This document shows, piece after piece, positions 11,946 to 24,300 of a stretch of 64,000 bases of DNA. This stretch comes from Puccinia triticina (lineage: Eukaryota > Basidiomycota > Pucciniomycetes > Pucciniales > Pucciniaceae). The notes under the pieces were generated by a model that saw only the letters and a program-made list of their open reading frames with translations, had not been told where the DNA came from and ran no database searches. The position numbers were made by a program, and so were the translations under genes. Positions within the stretch are counted from its first letter, which is position 1; the number at the start of each line of letters is the position of its first letter. The stretch is taken from positions 2,790,001 through 2,854,000 of the forward strand of contig NC_070564.1 in the NCBI RefSeq assembly GCF_026914185.1, written 5' to 3'.

Positions 11946-13536
11946 AGTCCCTTTGGGACGCAGGGGTGCCCCCCTCCGTTTGAGAGGCTTAGTTAGGCTA
12001 GTGCACTCTCAGGGTTCAGCTCCATCCATCAAGAATTCCTGCCACTGTTGGATATGAACTCCTCCCCTGTAACACAGGTTACAATTTGATGGGACGCAGA
12101 CAGAGTCTCACTTTCATAACATTTGAATTCAATCAAGCTTGATCAGCTTCTTTTGTATCTTGTGATTTCATCATTCTCTATAGGATTGTGCTAGCTGAAA
12201 AATTTCCTCAAACATACAATTTAGGTCTAATTGATTAATATTCTCAAACTTTGTGTCTCATCCAAGGCAGCTGGCTCATAGTGCCCAATGGATTTCTCAA
12301 ATTTGAAATGTGCATTGTGAGTCACATGAATGCAAAAATGCTGAACAAATAAAAATAAAACAAAGGGACTGTTGCTTGCAGTCATCCTGTCCAAGAGATA
12401 AAGAGTGTGGGCACAAAATCTGCATCACAAGACATCAGAAAGTAGATAAAGGCTGATATACATGACAATGAGGTTGTCCTTGGACAACCTCATGCAAAAC
12501 ATCAAGCAGACTGTTGGTGACCCTAATAGCAGACTGGCTGGCGGATTTGTGAAGCTGGAATTGGGTAGCCATGAGGTGCAGGGGACCAGCATTACCCGTG
12601 CATACCCCCCGGGAAAGAGAAGCTAGGGCAACCAGCGCATGCGGCTGAGATCAAGGGCTGCAGTGAACTCAACAGGATTTCTGGGGGAGCTGAGCAAGAC
12701 AAAGAGGTTGATGGGCTGTTTGATAGTCTGATACTGTTTGCCAATAGCAGGACGGAGGCCTGTTTATTGCACCTTCAAGCAGGATTGGGGAGCCACTGTA
12801 TTTGGTGAACTCAAGCCGGCTCTTCAAGCACCTCTTCTGAAGCGAGCGTGTACAGCCTCTCCGTTGAACGCACAAAGTGCGTGAGAGGCTTGTGTCTAAA
12901 ACGTGCATGCTTGCGTGTCACGTTTGGGCTTCTGAGGTCCTTTTTTTGTAAAAATCCTGTAGAATACACACAACCACCCAGTGGATAATGACGTTGGGCA
13001 GGGTGTGCCCAAGATGGGGTTCTTCATCCCCATCAAGAAGGATCTTGAATTTTTCAAAAATTGTTTGTGTTGGATTTTTTACAAGCCAATTTTAGTCCAG
13101 CATGACTTTGTTTTTTTTTCTTCAAACCAAACCATTTCTTATATTAATCAATAGAGGACAAGATAGCAATCTCAGGAAAGTAAATAGAAACTTTTTGGAG
13201 GAATTTTTTGAAGGAGGGGTCCTGGTTGAGAAGCCAAGAATCAACTTCAGTTCAATCCTGAAGAGCAGATTTTTGGATTTTTGTGATCTTGCAAAAATTC
13301 CTGCTGGTCCAATTTTCAATATTTTCCTTTGAAAATTAGATGAGGAGGTCCGCACCATTCTCCTTTATCTCCAACCCGACTTTTTGCCTACTGTGAGATG
13401 AATGTACAGGAGGTGCAGCTGTCCAAAAGGCAACTACACCAAAACTGGCCAACCGTGACGCGGTTGTAGTTTGGTTTTAGACTCAAGTCCCTCCTTCAGA
13501 GGGGTTGCTCCGCGACCAGGGCTGCCCGCCCCCCCG

Positions 13537-13586
<50 letters not shown>

Positions 13587-13966
13587 TGCAGAAGAGGGAC
13601 TTCCACAAGTTTGCTTCTGGAGGCCTTTAAGAATTAAATGGCTGTAATTGTATTTGCAAGAGAAGGCAGGAGGTTGAGGGGGTGTTTGTGAATACAAAGG
13701 AGATAGGCCAGGGTGGCGGAAGGGGCTGAATTTTGGTGCTAGAAGCCTGGTATTTGGGCTCAGTGAGTCTGGTATTTTCTTCCATAGATGGAAGGATAGA
13801 TCAAGCTGGATGGATGGAGCCCTTGGAAAAGTGGTTCTTGGAGGGTAACAGCGGCAAAAGTGGAACTTGCTTGCTGGCAGGGGGGGAGGGGGGGGGCAAG
13901 CAGAATGGGAATGTTTGGCTTGGCCCTGCCGGCCTTCTGGTAGAGTATTTTGGAGACAGTGGTTCC
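11946..13966. other. gene-free repeat-rich spacer
   Basis: No supported gene. Short hairpin-forming GC islands occur, for example ACGCACAAAGTGCGT at 12871-12885. The open frame on the minus strand at 13434-13697 is a product of the poly-C tract. A homopurine patch lies near 13880-13897. No element ends with matching duplications were found. Confidence 0.55.
13528..13586. repeat. poly-C tract of about 50 nt
   Basis: A run of C interrupted once or twice near its left end (13528-13586). Homopolymers of this length are slippage-prone and often mark an assembly or sequencing uncertainty. The exact length should not be trusted. Confidence 0.95.
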
Positions 13967-15794
13967 CAAAAAGCAGCGCAGGGTGGTTACGTTACGCTAC
14001 TTTATCCCGCTGATTTGCGTAATGTAACTTATCTTGTTATCTGTTTCCATCCGTTACGCTAGTAGTAACAATGGATTTGGTGGCCATCTGATTAGCGTAA
14101 CGGAGGATTTTTGTGTTCTTTCCCAGCAAGTGGCTAAAGTAACTGCGGGTAACGCCCTGTAACACGGATAACGCGTCAGATGACTTGTATTACCCCTTGC
14201 CTCCGTGATTATTCCTAAAATAAATAAATAAAACTCCTGTACAGCTTGGTGGCTTGCCTGACCCACCTCAAACACCCCTATCATTCGCTGGGTTCCCAGG
14301 CACTGGACCAAGTTCAAACACTAAACATCGCAAAATTTCCTTCACTTGCCATGAATCCCACAAATCCAAGTCAACAACCAGAGGAAGACACTGTAGATAA
14401 TGGTGCTCAAACAAACCAGTCTCAACTGCGCCGGTCTCGACGAGCCTCATCGGAATCAATTACACCAAATATGATCCGTACTTCATCAGACTCTTGAGTA
14501 CAAGTCACCAAACCACCAGCGCAATCTCAAAAAAGGCACGTGCCTCCTTCTTCGGAATTTGAACAGTCACATGCGACCGGACAAACATCTAAGAATACAA
14601 AAACCAAGGTTTCTAAGAAACCTTGTCAAGTTGCCTCTTTAAATACTGCAAGCGGTGCCGGGATCAAGAAGAAAGCTCCTCATAAGAAGACTCCAAAAGG
14701 CCAGATCCCAAAGCCCATGGTGGAAAAAGAAGTAAGATTCTTGATTTGTTTATGAACTCTGTCATGTTTTATAATAAGCTTGACAGAGTTTTTGCTATAT
14801 TTTTCTCTCTTGTTTTTCCATGCGCGCATGATCAAAAGAGCAATCCACCAGATGATGATTACGACTATGACCAAGTTTCCGACGATGAATCGGTCGAGAT
14901 TCAAGCTAGGGAGGTGAAAAATGAAGATGAGGGGTTTGCCAATGTGGCCGAGTATTTCCATCCTCCGTATTTTAAGGATAACAAAGCGGAAAAGGGAGGA
15001 GAGCCTGTGAATTACAGGTGTTGTTGGTGTAACAAAGTTTATTGTGGACACGGCTTGACAGATGGAAATCTAATCATGCATTGTGATGGGTTGAATCAAG
15101 CCAGCAGGAACACTAACGGCTGCCCCAAACGTAATGAAGCTAAGGCATCCGGCGTCAAATTACTGCCTTCAATAGCTGAGAAGCGGCTGATTGATGGAAA
15201 GCAAACCCCAATGAGCAATTTTCTTCAAGCAAAGCCCATCTTTGTCAACCGTGTCTTGAACCAGATTGTTATGATCTGGCAAGTAAGACAGGCGCTTGCA
15301 TGGTCTCGAATTGAAGACCCAATGCTTTGTGCGGCCTTCTTGTATGCGAATCCCAAGGTGTTGCTCTTTGGCAAACGATGGTCGGAGGACGAGTCCAAGA
15401 AGCTTCATTTGATGCTGAAGACTACTGTTTTTGACAATTTAAAGGTCAGAGAAATTTGCTATACTACAAACAATGCGGCAATGTTCTTATATATGTTTTT
15501 TGGAATTTTTGAATAGAAACTTGATACAAAATTCACCCTCATCCACGATGTTTGGAAGACTAAGGGTAATAGATTTGCCTTCATTGGCGCGGCGGTGGCT
15601 TACATTGACTGCAACTGGGATTATGTTGTTTGTCACCTCGCCCTCAAAATGATTCCTTGGAAGCACCACGGGCATTTACTAGCCCGTCCGATTGCCGCTC
15701 TCCTCAAGAAACACGATCTTTACAAGAAGATGCTAGCCCAGACAACCGATTCGGGCTCAAACAACAACACCATGGCGCGCACTATCACTTCAAA

Positions 15795-17003
15795 GATAAT
15801 TAAATTCCCCAAAAAAATTACTTAAAGTTTGAAGTTGGGAAAATCATTGAAAAAAAATCACTTCCTACTGAAAAAAAATGCTAACTGAGCGTGCTCAGCC
15901 AAAAAAATAAAAATGTGTCAGAATGAGTAAAAAACAATGGGACACATTTCTGGGGTGATTTGTTAGACGGGCCTGCATCAGGCCCGCATGGGCCCATACC
16001 AGGCCCATTGGGCCCATTGAAAAAGCAGTATTTGTTTGGAATTCCCATGCTCTGCTAAAATATGAAATGCGTCAAACCAAATAAATAATGAGGGGGCACA
16101 TTTTTTGGGAGATTTTTTCACGGGCCTGAATGAGGCCCACCCGGCCCTCACAAAGCCCACTGCCACTGGGCCCATTGAAAGAGTAGCCTTAGTCAAGAAT
16201 GCCTTATATGCTCAGCTAAGAAACAAAAATGTGTCAACCTGAGTAAAAAATATGGGGCCACACTTGTGGGGAGCGCTTATTGACAGACCTGCATCAGGCC
16301 CACACGGGCCCACCCAAAGCTGGTTGGGCCAACCCAAAAGTATTCTTGGTTAAGAATGCCCATATGATGTTTCAAAACAGCACCAATTGGCCATTGATCA
16401 ACAGAAGATATTGAAGGGCTTCTGACATCTGTATGACATTTGTGCACTCACAGAATGTAGGTCCAGGCCCATCCCTTCCCCTAGGAAACCTGTTGGCCCG
16501 TACGTGCCTGATACAGGCCCGTCCAAAAAGCCTCCCCAAAAATCCCCCCCCCCCGTTTTTTACTCAGTCTGACACATTTTTTTTTTCTTAGCTGAGCATA
16601 TGCTTTCTTAACCAAGGCTACTCTTTCAATGGGCCCAGTGGGCTGTGTGGGGGCCATGTGGGCCTCCTTCAGGCCCGTGAAAAAATCTTCCAAAAAATGT
16701 GCCCCCTCATTATTTATTCGGTTTGACGCATTTCATATTTTAGCAGAACATGGGAATTCCAAACAAATACTGCTTTTTCAATGGGCCCAACGGGCCTGGT
16801 ATGGGCCCATGCGGGCCTGATGCAGGCCCGTCTAACAAATCACCCCAGAAATGTGCCCCATTGTTTTTTACTCATTCTGACACATTTTTATTTTTTTGGC
16901 TGAGCACACTCAGTTAGCATTTTTTTTCAGTAGGAAGTGATTTTTTTTCAATGATTTTCCCAACTTCAAACTTTAAGTAATTTTTTTGGGGAATTTAATT
17001 ATC
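15795..17003. mobile_element. 1.2-kb foldback element inserted in the transposase gene
   Basis: The two ends are inverted copies: GATAATTAAATTCCCC at 15795 and its complement at 17003, with arms of about 400-500 bp around a short unpaired centre near 16300-16500. The arms are rich in GGGCC/GGCCC palindromes, which create mirrored short frames on opposite strands. Because the inverted repeat runs into AT-rich flanks, the exact TSD is ambiguous; a TA dinucleotide fits. It carries no gene and interrupts the hAT frame after the codons for TITSKI. Confidence 0.88.
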
Positions 17004-17087
17004 CTTGAAGTGTATGTATCAGCTTCTAAATCAAAACAACCCGGAGAAGCAATCTGACGACGCTTGGGATCCAGCCACCATGCACAT

Positions 17088-18245
17088 TGTCAGCCGGGCT
17101 ACTATAATAAGTTAGAGCCCGGCTAACTATTCTAGTATTTAAAGTAGCAGCGCTAAGGGCCGCTAAAGATAAGATAAAGAGATAAAATCCTTTTGTTAAT
17201 AGTAGCGGTGCAGAGCGCCGCGCACAAGGTTAAAAAATGGTATTCATTAGTGAATGATTGCGGCGCAGAGCGCCGCGCATAACAAACTATGCAATATATA
17301 ACCCCTCGAACCCTAGACCGAGTTGAGGGGCAAATGGTAGAACTCCAGCCCAAAGAAACTGCCGGAGAACTAGTAATGAACTGGTTAAAACCCGTTCTCA
17401 AGCTAAGAAAACAGGTCGCAAGACATTCTCCAGTTCGATTGAACTAGGAGAATGTAAACAGAAAGACCGATGTGAAACGGCCGGAGGAGTGTAGCAGTAA
17501 AGTGAACTACTGAGCCTCCCCCAGCCACCGAGGAACAGTCGCGAAAGAACTGGAGAAATAAGACTCTCCCTCAGATCGAGGAAGAGAGAACGCCATCTCC
17601 AAAGATGTATGACAGGAGCGACGTGAGTAGTAGAATCCACGAAAGCTCCTGCCCACGCTCCACTCCTCCGGCCGAAGAGCCGAAGGAATAATAACTTTAC
17701 AGAGCTACAACCCTACCAGTTGTAGCTTGACTATATAAACTGGGGCCTTTGGGCGATTAAAGGTCCCCCAGATACATTTATAACCACTTCGAAGCTTTGC
17801 CGTCTCGCCCTCGTCTAATTGACCTGTGCGCCAGACGGACCTTGCCTCAACCTCGGTTTACTTGAATAGGTAGTCTTTTTTACCGCAGACCCTCGCTGAG
17901 AGTAAGTCTGCGTTTTTTCCCTTTTCTATTGGGATTTTATCCCAAACTATCTCCTGGGTGCGAGTAATCGCGCAACTACCCCCTTTCCAAGGGCCCCAGA
18001 AGTCACAGGACACAAAAAACCCTGCGCATTTCGTGCGCAGGCCCTGTAAGAACAGCGGAGGGCACTAAACCACCCCAGGCGCCCCTGGCCCCTCCGTTAA
18101 CCTCTTTTTTTGTTTCATTAGAAGTAGCTTTTCCTAAGCTACTTCGCACTTCTACCGCGCATTTGCTGCGCGCTAAATCGCACCGTGCTCTGTCGCCGGC
18201 GTAGCTAGAGGAGTATTCATACTCTTGGCATCACCGAGCCTGACA
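17088..18245. mobile_element. solo LTR, 1158 bp, 5-bp TSD CACAT
   Basis: Begins TGTCAGCCGGGC, ends GAGCCTGACA (canonical TG..CA) and is flanked by CACAT at 17083-17087 and 18246-18250. Removing it restores the reading ATMHI-RCFCHKLAL of the surrounding transposase, which fixes both ends. There is no internal coding region, so it is the product of LTR-LTR recombination. It contains several short hairpins (GAAGTAGC facing GCTACTTC near 18120-18146; CTGCGCATTTCGTGCGCAG near 18022-18040). A TATA-like CTATATAAAC lies near 17730. The first ~40 bp resemble 27087-27126. Confidence 0.93.
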
Positions 18246-20201
18246 CACATCAGGTGCTTCTGCCATAAGCTGGCTTTGATTGTGAATGCTGGCTTGGATG
18301 CGCTATCACTTAAGACATTGCCTCCTGGGAAGGCTAAGGAATCAGTCCTTGGCTTCTTCCCTGTACTCAAAAGGGGACTTGAGGAGGATGAAACTGAACC
18401 ACTCGAGAAAGCTCCTGAAGTCCAACTAGTTCCTGATCCGCAGAGGAGCGCCACTGAACTTGCCCCAGAGGATGACGAAGAAGGTTGGCTAAGTGACTAT
18501 GGGAATGCCGACAATACTTCAGACAATGATTCAGCCACTTCTGATAACAAGAATGACGGAGTTGAGGACACAGCTAGCCAAGGCAAATACACGAAGACGA
18601 CAAAGCTCAAGGGTATCATCTCAAAACTCAATGTTGTTATCAAGCAGATAACTCAATCAGCCGCCCAGCACGCAAACTTCGATTGATCGGCCAAAGACAT
18701 GAAAATCAAGGTGGCCCCATTGATTTCCGGCTATGGCATCCGCTGGAATATCAAGTACCAGAGCCACCGGAAAGCCATTGAAGCACGGGATGTTATTGAT
18801 TGCTTGCTTAAGGAAGACCAGGGCCCAAACCAGCTGGGGCATTTCCAAGATGTTTTCTTCAGTCCTCGCGACTGGAATGAGATTGATAATCTCAACCGCG
18901 AGCTGGAGGTGTGTACAAAGTTCCTCTGTTAACAAGATCTATAATTTTTAGCTCATCTGTCTCAATTCAACTCCCAGGTTTTTGTGATTCTTACATCGCA
19001 GATGGAGGGCGACAAGCCAACCGGTGCTCATGTACTCCCAAAGTACCTCGAGCTCAAGGAACAGCTTTCGGAAAAGCTGGCCTGGTCCAATAAGGAGGAT
19101 ACATTGTATCCAATGTATTATGCCATGCTTCAACGGGTCCTTAAGTACTTGGACGAAGCCATGGCCTGCGAGACCCTGGTGCTTGCAACAATCTTGCATC
19201 CTTGCTTCCGGATGCACATCTTTGAGCTCGGATTTGGAACTGAGAGCATTGAGGTCACCAAGTGTCTCAATTTGCTCAAACAACGCTTCCAATTTTACAA
19301 AGAGCAGTACAAGGCCAATGATCAGCCCGCGGTCCCGGATTCAAAAGTCACGGAGATCGAGAGGCCGCTTACCGCCAAGCCCCAGTCACTCATGCAACGC
19401 CTTGCTTTGAGGATGACAAAGACACCCGCCGCACATGAAGATGAAGTCAAGGCGTTCTTGAAGGCCAACATACCGTTCAAGAACAATGCCATCAACAGAA
19501 AATTGACGCCATTACATTGGTGGAAGGCAAACTCCGACACCTACCCAGCTCTCTCCCAGATGGCCCGAGCTTATTTGGGAGCATCTGGGAGTACATGTGC
19601 GGTTGAACGCTTATTTTTGGCTGCCGCAGACGTGTGTACTAGCAGCCAGGGGAGTTTACTCCCATCAACCATGTCACGCTGTGTAAACAGCATGATGTGG
19701 CTCCAGGAGGAGGTTCCTCTCACAGGAATTTTTGAGGAGGCGGGGAAGGCATTGAAAGCATTAGTGCCCTCCCACAAAAATATCTAAACTCCCTCCTATC
19801 TTTCTTTCTCCGCTTGGCATGTTCTCTGCGTTATCCGTAACGAAATCACATTGGTCTGTGCAATAACGTAATACGCGGATGTAAAATTTTTCCTCATCTC
19901 TTGGATAAAGTAACAAGCCATCCAAAAATAAGGGCAAAGGCCCCGCTACCGTAACTATTGATGTGTTACACGTAACGCGTAGATAACGGCAAAAATTCCG
20001 TTACGTTGCCGTTATCTACGCGTTACGCGTAGCGTAACTACCCTGCGCTTCAAAAAGGCCTGGGAGTTGATTGATAAGGGTGTGCTGCACCTCGAGAGGA
20101 TATTTGTGATCCCATTGTTAATTTTGGTTGAGTCCAGCAGGTTGCTGAGCTTGAATTCAATAGAGGTTTAAAATTTTGCCAGAGGTGACTTGCATGCACT
20201 T

Positions 20202-20375
20202 TAGAGAATAACGGTTTGGACCCATTGTTAGGTACCCAGCACTGCCTGGCGGGAACTGCCAGCACCCGCTGCGCACCCGCCAGGCAGTGCCAGGTGCAGT
20301 ACTTGGTCCCTGCTTTGGGAAAAAACATACCCGGTAGGGTGCCAACCTTACCCGGGTCCAAATTGTGATTCTCTA
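20202..20375. mobile_element. 174-bp MITE of the TAGAGAATGTCAA-type hAT family
   Basis: Ends TAGAGAATAACGG and GTGATTCTCTA; exact 8-bp duplication ATGCACTT at 20194-20201 and 20376-20383. The interior is a compact version of hAT copy 1 and 2 termini (GGTACCCAGC, CGCACCCGCC, ACCCGGGTCC). It has no coding capacity and is probably mobilised by a transposase such as that of copy 2 (inference from shared ends and TSD length). Confidence 0.9.
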
Positions 20376-20383
20376 ATGCACTT

Positions 20384-21287
20384 CAATTTGGTTTTTAAGT
20401 GCATTCTTGAACACAGATTTGCAAAAGTGCATGCAAGTCACATTGTACTACACCCCCAAACATGTGTGAATGTTGGTTTGAGTGTTGGTGTCCAAGGAAA
20501 GCTTTTAACACCAACTTTCAAAAGTACATGAAAGTCATGCATGGCCAAATTTGAATCCCCCTGATGTCTGCAATATCAAGTGAGGGCCAATCACTGGCAA
20601 AGACATGGAATGCAAGTGCGGTGAGAAGCTTAAAAGAGGTCAACTCTGAAAAGCTTCACAGAACTAAGAGTTTCTATGGCCGTGTAAGTGACCGGTCTAT
20701 CTGATAAACTCAGAGACTTAGTGAAAAGAAAAGAAAAACAAATTTACTCATATGGTATGAGATTAAAAGAAAAAATGAAAATGAACATGAAAATGACAGC
20801 GGTGAATCTGATGACACAATATTGTGCTGAGGGATAAAAGTTCTAATTGTGAATTTGGAATCAAGGTCAGCACTTGAAGTTGAGCTCTCCTGCTCAGTGA
20901 GATATATGATGAGTTTTTTCTCTTACTTTGACTTGCTGTGTCTATCTATTCAGGACATTCCAATATGAGCTAAAAGGGAACCAGAGTAGCTGATTTCTGT
21001 TGCAAATAAATGCATAAATTCAGTGACTGGTTCCTCTGATATTGCCATTGCAACAACAGACTTACCTCCAGTCAATGGAGTTGAGATTCCATTGTTGAGG
21101 CTGGGGCCAATTTTTTCTTGGTTGGTGTAGGATGTGAACATGCTGTACGGTGTGCAATTAGCATCCATCAGCTACAGGAATCCTAGCTGAGAAAAATCCA
21201 AGGGCATCACTTACCTTGTTGGCATGTTGCTTTGGCTCTTTTTCAAGTGTAGGCGTGGCTGCAAGAAAGAAGGATCAGGGTTTCATC
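20384..21287. other. gene-free spacer
   Basis: About 900 bp of AT-rich DNA between the MITE and the composite hAT element. I see no coding region, element end or notable repeat. Confidence 0.6.
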
Positions 21288-21383
21288 TATAGAATGTCAA
21301 CCGGTACCCGGCACCCACGGGCGGGTACCGCCCGCACCCGCCGCGCACCCGCCAGGCGGTGCCTGGTGCCTGTTTTTTCGGAA

Positions 21384-24300
21384 TAGAGAATGTCAACCGG
21401 TACCCGTTTGGCAGTACCCGGCACCCGCGGGCGGGTACCGCCTGCACCCGCCCCGCACCCGCCAGGCGGTGCCGGATGCGGTGCCGGGTGCCCGTTTTTT
21501 TGGAAAAAGCGGTGCGGTACCCGGGTACCGCCCCCAAGTACCGCCAGACCCCCGGGGGAGAGACCGGGTAGGCCCGGCTATTGGTCCGCTTTGGAGAGTA
21601 GCCATATCCTGTCCTTTGTTGATCCAACCTGCCACTCAACCCGGAAAAATCAACATGGCACGCCCCCGCAAGAGACACCCATCAACCCAGGACCATACAC
21701 CCCAAGGCGACAGCACCCCCAACAGTCCTCCCCCCTCATCTGGAACTGCTCCAGCCAAGGCATTGACTGATGAGGAGGAGCTAAGTAAGTTTTTTTCTCA
21801 ACTCACGTCACTAACCATTTTAAATTAATAGGTTCCTTCATACAGAACAAGCTCAGAGAATCGCTGCGAATGCTATCAGTACAACCTATCAATTTTATCA
21901 CGTACCACAGCTTTCCGAACAAAAGGATAAGCATGGCAGGCGGATGATTGCCTATTGTTGCAAAATGTAAGTCTGGATCGCTTCAATTTATTGATTTGTT
22001 GCTTATGAATATGACTGGAACTGCATTCAGATGCGGCACCAAGATCAACCGTCCTACCTCAGATTCATCCTGTAGTAACCTGAAAAAACACACCTCGATC
22101 TGTCAACGTAAACATCAAGAAATCGAAGAAAATCAGAAGCTGGCCGATCTTGGATTTTCTGCAAGTGGGCAAATCAATGCAAAGGAGGTGAGCCCCTTGA
22201 ATTTAACCACATGTTTTCTTGGTTTTGAGAAGTCTACTGGAAAATCTAGGTGCCCCAGCTATGTGCCATATGGTGCGCCGAGGCCGCGAGGCCATTTTCA
22301 GCGCTGACAGATGCAAGCCATAAAGCAATACTTCATCCAACGGTCGTCAAGCACTTACCGACCCCGCGGGCTGTTTCAAAGGACATTCATATGCTCTACT
22401 CTACTATACAAAACAAACACCGAGAGGTTTTGAGTGTGGGTTCCTCAATTCTCATATCCTTTCTATGAACTGACTGTGACACCTTTGATATTTGTAGGCA
22501 CACAAAGGTGCATTGTATTTAGGTGTTGACGCATGGCAATCTCCAAACGGTTTCGATGTTTTGAGTACCGTTGTCTATCGATTAGCCGAAGATGCTGGGG
22601 ATGTCCGATTGGAGGCAATGCCTCTAGACTTTGTTACCTTATCAGAAAGCCACACTGGTGAGTACCTCGCAAACACGGTCCGTTTAGTTTGCGAGAAATT
22701 TGGAATTCAAGATAAGGTAGGCCAAGTTTGTTTTCTGTTTCAATTTCTGTGCGGACTCATTTTTTTGTTTAGATATTTAGTATTGTGAGCGACAATGCCA
22801 AAAATAACGAGGTGATGGTGAGGGAGATCAAAAAGCTCAAGTGGCTTCACTTTAAAGGCGACACTCAGTGGATCAGGTGTTTCGCTCATATCCTCAACTT
22901 AATTGTCCAAGCGATACTCTGCCCGTTTGGAACTCGGGAGAAAGGCACTGCCAAGGGTCGCGCATTTGTGTTTGATGAAGAAGGATCAGATGATGATGAT
23001 TCCCCGCAGCGGCAAATTAGATGGTAAGTATCTCTGGAATTCCTTAATCGGAAAATGTATTGATTGTTGATTTGCTTTTCAAACGATAGCCTCTCTCCAG
23101 GGCACCATGACACCTCGCAAGATTCTAGTGATGTTGAATCAATTGGCGGATCAGACCGATATGAGAGCGAGGACGAGCATGAAGACGAGACCGAAACGCT
23201 CACCCAGGCCGATATTGAACTCGCTAGCAATGAAGACAACAATGATTGCTACACAACTCAATCCTGCAAAGAGACATTGGCAAAAGTTAGTGTTATATTT
23301 GTTAATCAGATGGTCCATTTGTCTCATCAACCTGAATCTTTATTGTGATATAGTTCTGATAGATTTCAAAGAAGTTGAGATTTTCACCAAACTCAAAAGC
23401 TGAGTTTGTCGAGATCTGTTGGGAGAAAGGATGCGCAACTCCTCATAACATTGAAAGAGATGTTCGAACTCGTTGGAATTCAACAAATGTACAACTCAAA
23501 AGCATAATCAGGTGTGAAGATGCCATGTAAGTCATCTTTCCACTGCAGTGTAATGTAAAATTACTAACAACTGGTCTTTTTAAGTCTTGTTTGGCAGCGT
23601 CATAAGCGGCATGGTTTAGATCGTAAAAATCACTTGGACAAAGGTGACTTCAACTTGGCACACGATTTGGTCGAGGTCCTGAATGTTTTCAATGAGATAA
23701 CTCTTCAACTTTTGGTTGCCGGATCAACTCGATTAGCAAACATAGTTCTATACATTGATCAAATAACGGAACATCTATCAACCTTCATCAGCGATAAAAA
23801 ATACCCAGCGGCATTAAGGAATGCCTGCCAAATCGGATTGAAAATAACGAACAAATATTACAGCTTGACAGATACATCCCCTCTTTACAGGATTGCAATA
23901 TGTATGTCTATTTTGCTTATTATTTTCAGATTCCTCTTACTGAAACCGTTTCTCAGTGCTGCACCCCTCTTTTAGAGACGAGTACTTCAAGTTGGCCAAC
24001 TGGGAGCCTGACTGGATCGCCGAAGCTATACGGCTAGCTCGGGAAATGTGGGTATCGACTTACAAGCCGAAACCAGTTGCTCCTTCCTCCTTGGCACCAA
24101 GTGTGACTGCAAGCTCAAAGGTAAAATAACTGCTTTTATATTTGCAAACCGAGTACTAAAAGTTCTTGTCTCCTCACAGCCAAAGACCGGCATGCTTGCC
24201 GGCCTGGGAGAGGCTGCCGCTGCCCGAGGGGGGGATTCGTCGTCTGACGCATTGGACGCATGGTTAGCGGGAGGACTTATACTAAACGGTACCGACCCAG

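Larger units (their letters stand above)
14351..19787 (+). pseudogene. hAT transposase with BED finger, broken by stops and insertions
   Basis: Exon pieces: 14351-14731, 14839-15444, 15517 to about 15797, about 17004-17087 continuing at 18251-18908, and 18978-19787. Order of features: Lys/Ser-rich N-terminus; BED-like zinc finger (YRCCWCNKVY with LIMHCDG); core (TKFTLIHDVWKTKGNRFAFI, TTDSGSNNNTMA); the pair RCFCHKLALIVNAGL; an acidic insert; and the C-terminal dimerisation domain (WWKANSDTYPALSQMARAYL, STCAVERLFLAAADV). Damage: TGA at 14495-14497, a foldback element inserted at about 15797, a solo LTR inserted at 17088 that splits the RCFCHK segment, and TGA at 18684-18686. Without the two insertions and two stops the frame is otherwise continuous, so inactivation may be fairly recent. 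It is the only near-complete transposase candidate here for the 7-bp-TSD family. Confidence 0.88.
13974..20050 (+). mobile_element. hAT-type transposon with 7-bp TSD, carrying two nested insertions
   Basis: Left end CAGCGCAGGGTGGTTACG at 13974, right end CGTAACTACCCTGCGCTT at 20050. The flanks are exact 7-bp duplications CAAAAAG (13967-13973 and 20051-20057); the adjoining bases differ on the two sides, so the duplication is 7 and not 8 bp. Subterminal DNA on both sides repeats GTTACG/CGTAAC motifs. Removing the foldback element (15795-17003) and the solo LTR (17088-18245) leaves about 3.7 kb, a normal hAT size. Five shorter elements in this window share the end type and 7-bp TSD (29709, 30173, 55283, 57609, 59216). 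Confidence 0.9.

Noticed and set aside
13434..13697. Glycine-rich protein on the minus strand
   Set aside because: The Gly run is the poly-C tract read backwards.
15978..16820. Two matching small proteins on opposite strands
   Set aside because: Mirror images caused by the arms of the foldback element.
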